From: Holophaga sp.
GTDB taxonomy: Bacteria > Acidobacteriota > Holophagae > Holophagales > Holophagaceae
DNA: 27,049 bases
NCBI GenBank assembly: GCA_031292735.1
Contig: JARLGP010000306.1
Span: 1 to 27,049, forward strand
Direction: 5' to 3'
Position numbers and translations under genes: made by a program. Shown one piece after another: positions 21,958 through 27,049 of the stretch; within the stretch, counting starts at the first letter, position 1, and each line of letters begins with the position of its first letter. The notes under the pieces are model-generated. The model was given only the letters and a program-made list of their open reading frames with translations. It was not told the DNA's origin and ran no database searches.

Positions 21958-21970
21958 AAGGTATAACCTT
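21958..21970. promoter_or_regulatory. Candidate operator of the toxin-antitoxin pair
   Basis: AAGGT-ATA-ACCTT is a perfect dyad 16 bp upstream of the toxin start. It contains TATAAC, a likely -10 element, and TTGACG lies upstream at 21942-21947, although the 14-bp spacer is short. Position and symmetry fit autorepression by the ribbon-helix-helix antitoxin. Confidence 0.5.
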
Positions 21971-21986
21971 ATTTGGAGAGTGCGGG

Positions 21987-22235
21987 ATGCACTTTGTTTG
22001 GGACGAGGTGAACGAGGCAGAAATCAAGGCCCATGGGCTGGACAAAACGATCGCCGAGGCCGTGTTCTCAGCCGAGGACCAGGGAATCACCAAGGATCCA
22101 AGAGCCCCAAACCGTTTCATTGTCGAAGGCAGCGTGGACGGAAGGACCTACCGGGTGCCATTCTCCAACGTTTTCCCAGATGGAATCCGCATCACCACAG
22201 CCTTTCGGATCTCTCCAAGGCGGAGGCGAGCATGA
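21987..22235 (+). CDS. BrnT-family toxin
   Basis: The 82-residue protein matches the BrnT pattern: MHFVWDEVNEAEIKAHGLDK (family form: F.WD..K...N..KHG), then TIAEAVFSAED, a strand RFIVEGSVDGRTYRVPFSN and GIRITTAFRISPRRRR at the end. BrnT toxins have a RelE-like fold and cut RNA, stopping translation until neutralised. The basic C-terminus is kept. GGAG precedes ATG 21987. The order toxin then antitoxin, with an ATGA overlap to the next gene, is the standard BrnTA layout. The sequence is divergent from common BrnT members (Lys-Ala-His instead of Lys-His-Gly spacing), so activity is inferred from family and context. Confidence 0.75.
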   Translation: MHFVWDEVNEAEIKAHGLDKTIAEAVFSAEDQGITKDPRAPNRFIVEGSVDGRTYRVPFSNVFPDGIRITTAFRISPRRRRA

Positions 22236-22570
22236 CCAGGAGCAAAAAAACGATGACCTGGGACGAGTTCTTCAAGGAGAACCCCGGGGAGTCCCTGGAG
22301 GTCCTCCAGGCCCGGCACGCCGAAGATGTGGCCTGGGCCATGGCCCACAAGGATGAGCCCCCGGAAGGAGAGACCATCCGGATCAGGAGCACGCGCGGCC
22401 GGCCGCCGAAGGGTCAAGAGGCACCGGTTCAACTCAAGGCTTTGAAGATGCCCCCCGCTTTCTGGATACAGATGGAGGCGGCCGCCAAGGCGTCCGGGCT
22501 CAACCTGCACTCCGCCATGCGCGAGGCCGTGACCCAGTGGACGATGAAACACCGCTCGAAGGCCGGTTGA
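22232..22570 (+). CDS. BrnA-like ribbon-helix-helix antitoxin
   Basis: The 112-residue protein overlaps the toxin stop (ATGA). Its C-terminal part, APVQLKALKMPPAFWIQMEA followed by AAKASGLNLHSAMREAVTQW, is a ribbon-helix-helix DNA-binding fold: a beta strand followed by two helices. The N-terminal part (MTWDEFFKENPGESLEVLQA and an acidic stretch) is probably the toxin-wrapping segment, although BrnA proteins often have the two parts in this order with a shorter linker. RGRPPKGQ resembles an AT-hook-like basic turn. It should bind the toxin and repress the pair through the dyad at 21958. It ends 5 bp from the stop of the convergent methyltransferase. Confidence 0.75.
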   Translation: MTRSKKTMTWDEFFKENPGESLEVLQARHAEDVAWAMAHKDEPPEGETIRIRSTRGRPPKGQEAPVQLKALKMPPAFWIQMEAAAKASGLNLHSAMREAVTQWTMKHRSKAG

Positions 22571-22575
22571 TGCTG

Positions 22576-23208
22576 TCATGGAATGGTGCCGATGTCCTCC
22601 TGGACTCTCTTTCCGGTGGCCAGAAACACGGGATAGTCCTTTTCACCCTTGCGGGTCACGATAGCCGTTTCCAATCGGATCTCCCGGAACCCAGCCGACT
22701 CCAGCCAAGCCCTGACTTGTTCCCGGCGGAAACCATGGTGCTCCACTCCGGGGATGCCATCGTGAAAGCTGCCATCCTCGGCATCCAGATCGGCCAAGGC
22801 CACCTGGCCGCCGGGAAGCAGATGGGCCGCGAACTGGTGGAAGAGCCCTGGCACATCGGCGACGTGATGCAGAGTCATGCTGCTCACGATGAGGTGGTAT
22901 GGGCCGCCGAGCGCCAGGCCGGCGCCGCCGTCCAAGGCCCTTAGCGTTACCGGGACGCCCGCCGCCCCGGCCTTCTCCGACAGCACCTTCAGCATCCCCG
23001 GAGAGGTGTCGGCCCCGGTGATGGTGCCGACCAAAGGCCCCAGCGCCAGGGTCACCAGTCCGGTACCGCAACCGAAATCCAGCACATCCATCGCCTTCGA
23101 CAGGGGGACGCGGTCCTGGATGGCACGGGCGACGCCCTGGGCCAGAATCACCCGCATGGCCTTGAGATCCCAGGCCCCGGCCTCCTGGTCAAAATAGCCT
23201 GCATCCAT
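22576..23208 (-). CDS. Class I SAM-dependent methyltransferase
   Basis: This 210-residue protein has motif I VLDFGCGTGLVTL (42-54), Asp67 at the end of strand 2 (GADTSPGML), SSMTLHHVADVPGLFHQFAAHLLPGG as the strand-4 and post-motif region, and a C-terminal VEHHGFRREQVRAWLESAGF that matches the UbiE/Coq5-like group. Substrate unknown; small-molecule methylation is likely. ATG 23208 follows an excellent AGGAGGAACC. The gene is alone on its strand and converges closely on the antitoxin gene, with no room for a separate terminator. It is unrelated in detail to the methyltransferase at 15418. Confidence 0.9.
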   Translation of the reverse strand: MDAGYFDQEAGAWDLKAMRVILAQGVARAIQDRVPLSKAMDVLDFGCGTGLVTLALGPLVGTITGADTSPGMLKVLSEKAGAAGVPVTLRALDGGAGLALGGPYHLIVSSMTLHHVADVPGLFHQFAAHLLPGGQVALADLDAEDGSFHDGIPGVEHHGFRREQVRAWLESAGFREIRLETAIVTRKGEKDYPVFLATGKRVQEDIGTIP

Positions 23209-23540
23209 GATGGTTCCTCCTGTGCTGAGACCTTGGGTGAAAGCCAGATCCCATGCGGGGCATCGTGCGCCCCTCCCGAACTGAACTCGCCGGGGAACTG
23301 GGGTCGTTCACCCCTGATCATAGCCCGGACGGGGAACCCTGCCGTGGCGACCCCAGAGAGCCGTGGCTTGTCCTTTCAGGGCCGTGGCAAAACAACCTTG
23401 ATACGCTGCATGCCTACGCTACGGCCCCTTATGCCGGGGCAATGCCGAATCGTCAAAGTCATTTTGGCGCAACGGCTTACCGGCACGGATAGGCCGTTGG
23501 CGAAGGACAGGGGGCCCGGGCCTATCACATGGGCAGGTTC
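23209..23540. other. Intergenic region without a recognised gene
   Basis: About 330 bp between the methyltransferase start and the lipoprotein stop. The left end must hold the methyltransferase promoter. The right end carries the long inverted repeat at 23488. Short open frames here have no ribosome binding site or recognisable product, and no riboswitch consensus was found. Confidence 0.45.
23488..23526. repeat. Inverted repeat just downstream of the lipoprotein gene
   Basis: GATAGGCC (23488-23495) and GGCCTATC (23519-23526) are perfect eight-base arms around a 23-bp GC-rich spacer. The structure begins 15 bp past the lipoprotein stop and could end or stabilise its transcript. There is no T-run. 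Confidence 0.4.
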
Positions 23541-25229
23541 CTACTCCAGCGCACCTGCGATGGCGATGGAATCGGGCTCCTTACCAACGGCGACGGTGGT
23601 CTCATTCTCCCCGAACACCGCAACTCCGGCCAGGGTCAGGAGTCCGCCGGTGCTGGAATCGACCCGCATGGCGGAGATGAGGCCCCCGTTGAAATCGGTG
23701 GAAAAGGCGAACTGGCCGGAACGATCCACCACGATGTTGTCGGACCCATGGACCGAAAAGAGGTCATACGGAGATCCGGAAAGCGGGCTGAGGGCACCGG
23801 AGGTCGGGTTGAGGGAATAGGCCGCCGCGTCGTAACTGTCGCTCTCATAGAAAGAGATGTATACGAAGTCCTTGGTTGGATGGGCACAAAGGCCATGGAA
23901 AGCGTCCTCTCCCACCAGGGGGCCATAGGGTGAACCGGTCGCGGAGGTCAAGTCACCGGTAGCGAGGTTGATGGCAAGGGCCGCCAAGTAGCTGGTGCCA
24001 CTCTCGCCCTTGGTGAAGAAATAGCTTCCCGAGTTGTCGATGGCGACGCCGAACGGCATCGCCAGCTTCCCGCTGTAGCTGACGTCATAGGGTGATCCGC
24101 TGGTCTTGGTCAGCGCTCCGCTGGATTGATCGATGGCGAAGGCGGTGACCGTCGTGTCACCGCTGTCGGCGACATAGAGGAAAGACCCGGCAGGGTGGAC
24201 GACGATGCCTCCGTAATAACTGGAGTTGGACCCGGCGGCCCATGGGGATCCGGAGATCGCGGTGAGCGCGCCACTGGTGGAATCCAGGGAGAATCCATAC
24301 ACCTTGCCATCCTGCCCATGGGCGTAGACGAAGCGGTCGAAGGGATCCGCCGCCACAGCGTTGAACATAATGGAAGCATTGGCGGTGAAGGGGGAACCGG
24401 ACACGGAGGTAAGGGCTCCGCTGGTGCTGTCGATGCTGAAGGCATAAACCGTCCCGGACTGGCCAGCGGCGAACAGGAATTTGCTGTCCGGGCTGGTCGC
24501 AATCTGATCCATGTATTTCGAGTCCGGCGAACGGAAGGGGGAACCCGAAAGGGCCGTGAGGGCGCCGGAACTGGCGTCAAGGGAGAATCCGGAAATGGTC
24601 TCGTCATTCGAATTGGATACATAGACAAACTTCGGCGTATAGGTAAGCACCGTGACCGTGGCGGTGGCCACCGGGGTTCCATCCACGCTGAGGGTATACG
24701 TGGTGGTGGCGCTGGGCCGGACCGTCAAGCCCACGCCGGAGGTCACGCTCAGGCTGCCGGGATTGATGGTGCCGGTGGTACCGGTGAAGGTGGCCAGGAG
24801 GATGGTGCCCTGCCCCACGGAGATGGACGCGGGCTCGGCGTTCAGGGTCGGGCCGGTGGCGGCGGTGAGGGAGTAGTCGACGGATCTGGTGCTCTTGGCG
24901 GCGTCGGTCTGGACGCAATGGAGGGTCACGGTCCCGGACGCCTTGGGGGTGAAGGTCAGGACGGCGGTAGTCGCGTTGATCAGACTGGCGGAACCGGCGG
25001 TGACGGTCCAGGCGTAGGTGTCGCCCGAAACGGCCGGCACCGAGGCGGTGTAGCTCTGCCCCACCACCGCGTTGGGCGGAGCCGGCACGGTCCATCCCGG
25101 GGTGATGGCCTGGGTGCCGGAACGGGACGTGGCTTTGGAATAGACTGCCGGACTGCGACTGGTGCAGGCGGCAAGGCAGGCCAGAAGAAGGGGAGCGCAC
25201 AGGAGCCCCAGGGCAAGTTTTGTTCGCAT
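23541..25229 (-). CDS. Seven-repeat beta-propeller lipoprotein (YVTN/lactonase-like)
   Basis: The 562-residue protein starts at ATG 25229, preferred over ATG 25241 because GGAG stands at the right distance from the second. The N-terminus is a lipoprotein signal with lipobox LAAC (Cys22). Residues about 45-120 and 125-195 look like two Ig-type domains (VVGQSYTASVPAVSGDTYAW, TYTLSVDGTPVATATVTV). From about 195 to the end runs a propeller of seven similar units, each with a strand such as FVYVSNSNDETISGFSLD and the marker SSGALTALSGSPF. Units 5 and 7 are more diverged. Such proteins resemble 6-phosphogluconolactonase-fold propellers but are usually surface-attached with unknown ligands. No lactonase active site is claimed. 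It stands alone behind an AT-rich leader. Confidence 0.88.
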   Translation of the reverse strand: MRTKLALGLLCAPLLLACLAACTSRSPAVYSKATSRSGTQAITPGWTVPAPPNAVVGQSYTASVPAVSGDTYAWTVTAGSASLINATTAVLTFTPKASGTVTLHCVQTDAAKSTRSVDYSLTAATGPTLNAEPASISVGQGTILLATFTGTTGTINPGSLSVTSGVGLTVRPSATTTYTLSVDGTPVATATVTVLTYTPKFVYVSNSNDETISGFSLDASSGALTALSGSPFRSPDSKYMDQIATSPDSKFLFAAGQSGTVYAFSIDSTSGALTSVSGSPFTANASIMFNAVAADPFDRFVYAHGQDGKVYGFSLDSTSGALTAISGSPWAAGSNSSYYGGIVVHPAGSFLYVADSGDTTVTAFAIDQSSGALTKTSGSPYDVSYSGKLAMPFGVAIDNSGSYFFTKGESGTSYLAALAINLATGDLTSATGSPYGPLVGEDAFHGLCAHPTKDFVYISFYESDSYDAAAYSLNPTSGALSPLSGSPYDLFSVHGSDNIVVDRSGQFAFSTDFNGGLISAMRVDSSTGGLLTLAGVAVFGENETTVAVGKEPDSIAIAGALE

Positions 25230-25686
25230 GCTTTGCTCCATGCAAATAAGAGATTATTTAAATGTTAACATATTGTAAGTTGATCATTATTAATGTTTGT
25301 AACGCCACACACGATTTGGCCATATTGACTTGAAATAGAACAGGCACAATTGCAAAAAACAGGCATAATCATGCAACAATAAGATACCGGCGCAAACTGG
25401 GCGATCCGTCATCCGATAGGAGGCGGGGACTGGGCTGTTTCAGCGTGTCCGCGATGGCTGTTCGGGCTCACGCCCTTTCTGAGCGTTTCGCCCGACTTTG
25501 CATGTTTAGGAGCCGTTGTGAAATGACCTGTGCATTTCATGTTATTTTTCCACGACTCCTTATGCCGGGGCCGCAACGACCTGTTCCAAGCGCCGTACCG
25601 CCACGAGGCGCCCTCATCTTCGATCCGGTCAAGAATGTTCAAGACGCCCCATTCTCCTTCCATATGCTGGCACAAGGAGGCAACCT
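25230..25686. other. AT-rich promoter region and possible gene debris
   Basis: The left half (25242-25380) is the most AT-rich stretch of the window and must hold the lipoprotein promoter. It contains the perfect 10-bp palindrome ATGTTAACAT (25262-25271). It also holds a 12-base direct repeat, AACAGGCACAAT (25339-25350) and AACAGGCATAAT (25358-25369), 19 bp apart. The right half (25400-25680) has no credible complete gene. The minus strand at 25586-25663 reads MEGEWGVLNILDRIEDEG, weakly like the start of the AraC remnant at 26757, so it may be a leftover of a related gene. Confidence 0.45.
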
Positions 25687-26352
25687 ATGATTGAAATACG
25701 CATCGATCCATCCTGGCCCCGGAACGCCCGCCTGGGTCTGCTGGAGGTGCGCGGGCTACCGCCCCTGGCCACCCATCCTGCCCTGGAAGCGCGTCGCGCC
25801 AAACTGGAGCAGGCCCTTCGGGCAACCTACGCCGGGCACGACCGCCAAACCCTGAAGGCACTGCCGGCCATGGCCGTGTTTGCCGCCCACTTCAAACCCC
25901 ATGGCCAGACCTACCACGTCCTGCGTCAGCTGGAATCCGTGGCCCTGAAGGAGCGCCCCATCCCGGCCCAGCTCTGCGCCGTCACCGCTCTGTTCATGGC
26001 CGAGCTGAACCATGGCCTGGTGGCCGCCGGCCACGATCTGGACAAGCTTGCGCCGCCCCTTTGGGTGGCTCGTTCCGAGGGGGGCGAGCGCTACCAGGGT
26101 TTCGGCGACCGGCCCATCACCGTTCCCGCTGGGGACTTGATCCTGCGCCACCAGGACGGCATCCTCTCCAGCATCCTCAAGGGTCCAGACAGCACCACCC
26201 TCATCACCTCTGGGACCCGTAACGTCCTCTACACCCATTACGCCCCTGAGGGCATCGCCGAAGCCGACCTGGCAGCCCAGCTGGATGACCTGGCGGCCCA
26301 CCTGCGCAGCTACGCCCCCGAAGCCCAACTGGAAACCCGAATCATCCCTTGA
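25687..26352 (+). CDS. B3/B4 tRNA-binding-domain protein (PheT B3/B4-like)
   Basis: The 221-residue protein is related to the B3/B4 domain of the phenylalanyl-tRNA synthetase beta subunit, found as a stand-alone protein in many bacteria. The C-terminal block is diagnostic: ARSEGGERYQGFGDRPI, PAGDLILRHQDGILSSILKG, then TRNVLYTHYAPEG. The N-terminal part (LGLLEVRGLPPLATHPALEA) matches the same family. The synthetase catalytic partner is absent, so a role in editing mischarged tRNA or in binding amino-acid-like ligands is possible, and the function of stand-alone members is not settled. AAGGAGG gives a strong ribosome binding site. It faces an eroded AraC-family gene that may once have been its regulator or partner. 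Confidence 0.88.
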   Translation: MIEIRIDPSWPRNARLGLLEVRGLPPLATHPALEARRAKLEQALRATYAGHDRQTLKALPAMAVFAAHFKPHGQTYHVLRQLESVALKERPIPAQLCAVTALFMAELNHGLVAAGHDLDKLAPPLWVARSEGGERYQGFGDRPITVPAGDLILRHQDGILSSILKGPDSTTLITSGTRNVLYTHYAPEGIAEADLAAQLDDLAAHLRSYAPEAQLETRIIP

Positions 26353-26409
26353 CCCGGACCGAAGGTTTGGGGCTTGCACCCTCCGCCATCACGTTTCTTC
26401 CTATGGCCC

Positions 26410-26757
26410 CTACCGGAATGCCCCCGGGGTGATGCCGAAGCATTTCACGAAGTGCCGGTGCAGGTGACTCCAGCCTTCCACCCCCGCGGGATGGCCGGTA
26501 TGGACTTCGCCGGGGAAGACGAGGTTCACCCCGCCCGCCGGGGCCAGCACGTCCTGGCCGCGGTAGTGGAAGGCCAGGCCGCCGGTTTCGATCACGCCGA
26601 GCCCGAAACGATCATGGACGTGGCGGGCAAAGCTGCGGCGGCAGAAAGCGGCCCGCAGCAACTCCGGGGTGCCGGGATCTGGAATCCGCCACCAGATGGA
26701 ACGCTCTCCATCGGTCCCGTCAAGAACGTTCACGCCGCCGACCTCGCCGCCTTCCAT
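26410..26757 (-). pseudogene. AraC-family regulator with large in-frame internal deletion
   Basis: The 115-residue frame joins two ends of one AraC-type protein. Residues about 25-90 are the cupin-like ligand-binding part (LLRAAFCRRSFARHVHDRFG, then GLAFHYRGQDVLAPAGGVNL and FPGEVHTGHPA). At about residue 96 (near 26475) it jumps to SHLHRHFVKCFGITPGAFR, the last helix of the AraC helix-turn-helix domain, whose normal form is Q.HL.R.F....G.TP..YR. Around 150 residues, including the rest of the cupin domain and almost all of the DNA-binding domain, are missing. The frame survives across the join, so a short protein could still be made, but it cannot bind DNA in the usual way. No clear ribosome binding site precedes the ATG at 26757. 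Confidence 0.75.
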
Positions 26758-26906
26758 GTTAGCAACGGGCGCAGGGTCTGCGCGAAAGGAACGGCATGCT
26801 CACTCTCCTTGGGCGCCCGTGAGCGGCGGCCGCAGGTTGGGTTGCCCTTGCCAGGGGTCCGGTTCACTGTTTGACGGTATAGTTGTATGCCTCAATTGGA
26901 GACTGG

Positions 26907-27049
26907 ATGAGCAAGACCCCCCTGAGCGACCCGATGATCGAGCAAGTGAGCCAGCTCTTTCTGACCCTGGGGGATGCTTCCCGGCTGAAAATTCTCCGGA
27001 CCCTCCAGGAATCGAAGACCGCCATGAGCCAGGGGGCCCTGGCGCAGGC
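26907..27049 (+). CDS. ArsR-family transcriptional regulator, N-terminal part only
   Basis: From ATG 26907, behind TTGGAGACTGG, the frame reads 47 residues to the window edge: MSKTPLSDPMIEQVSQLFLT, then LGDASRLKILRTLQESKTAM and SQGALAQ. This is the opening of an ArsR-type winged helix (F..LGD.SRLKIL..L), with the recognition helix cut off. It is separate from the regulator at 13539. TTGACG at 26871-26876 may be its -35 element; the -10 is unclear. Metal or other ligands cannot be judged from this part. Confidence 0.88.
   Translation, partial: MSKTPLSDPMIEQVSQLFLTLGDASRLKILRTLQESKTAMSQGALAQ

Noticed and set aside
23427..25571. 14-base direct repeat CCTTATGCCGGGGC on both sides of the propeller lipoprotein gene (23427-23440 and 25558-25571)
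   Set aside because: It could suggest a mobile unit, but one 14-base match is expected by chance in a window of this size and base composition. No transposase or longer homology accompanies it.

Overview
The window is GC-rich DNA from a Gram-negative (diderm) bacterium. Support comes from an OprB-type outer-membrane porin, a lipoprotein with a lipobox, many signal peptides and strong GGAG-type ribosome binding sites. The mix of exported beta-propeller proteins, hybrid histidine kinases and an FTR1 iron-uptake operon would suit an Acidobacteriota lineage such as the Holophagae, or a proteobacterium. Nothing here settles the phylum. No rRNA, tRNA, CRISPR array or intact insertion sequence was seen.

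Layout. (1) 1-1144: the start of a LysR regulator diverges from a complete nitrilase, with a palindrome and a 30-bp-spaced direct repeat between them. (2) 1183-8677: a large exported protein of unknown family on the minus strand; a signal-peptide-bearing argininosuccinate-lyase-like enzyme that lacks the usual His/Glu catalytic pair; a 33-codon membrane-peptide gene with a very strong ribosome binding site; and an exported protein with a methyltransferase-like Rossmann region. (3) 8727-12786: a compact minus-strand signalling operon, CHASE3 histidine kinase > response regulator > sensorless histidine kinase > REC-PAS-histidine kinase, with two GTGA stop/start overlaps. (4) 12959-16170: a patchwork of visibly lower GC. 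It holds a SnoaL-like gene and an ArsR-type regulator sharing three copies of a new-looking operator (TTGTYCAA-N6-TTGRACAA), a saccharopine-dehydrogenase-like oxidoreductase, a doubly truncated alpha/beta-hydrolase remnant and a methyltransferase. (5) 16171-21812: an intergenic region with a near-consensus CRP-type site, then an iron-uptake operon: OprB-family porin, exported beta-propeller, exported DyP peroxidase (EfeB-like), cysteine-free cupredoxin (EfeO-cupredoxin/FtrB-like) and FTR1 permease (EfeU). (6) 21958-23208: a BrnT/BrnA-like toxin-antitoxin pair with a palindrome upstream, then a convergent methyltransferase. (7) 23541-27049: a seven-repeat beta-propeller lipoprotein, a B3/B4 tRNA-binding-domain protein, an AraC regulator with a large in-frame internal deletion, and the start of an ArsR-type regulator.

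How it works together. The clearest functional unit is the iron operon. By analogy with EfeUOB and FtrABCD systems, iron would cross the outer membrane (possibly through the porin), be handled by the periplasmic peroxidase and cupredoxin, and enter the cytoplasm through FTR1. The propeller protein is an uncharacterised partner. The clearest regulatory unit is the ArsR/SnoaL pair, where two operators bracket a well-formed promoter and a third lies at the regulator's own start. The two internally deleted genes (hydrolase, AraC) and the lower-GC patches show that parts of the window are being acquired and eroded.
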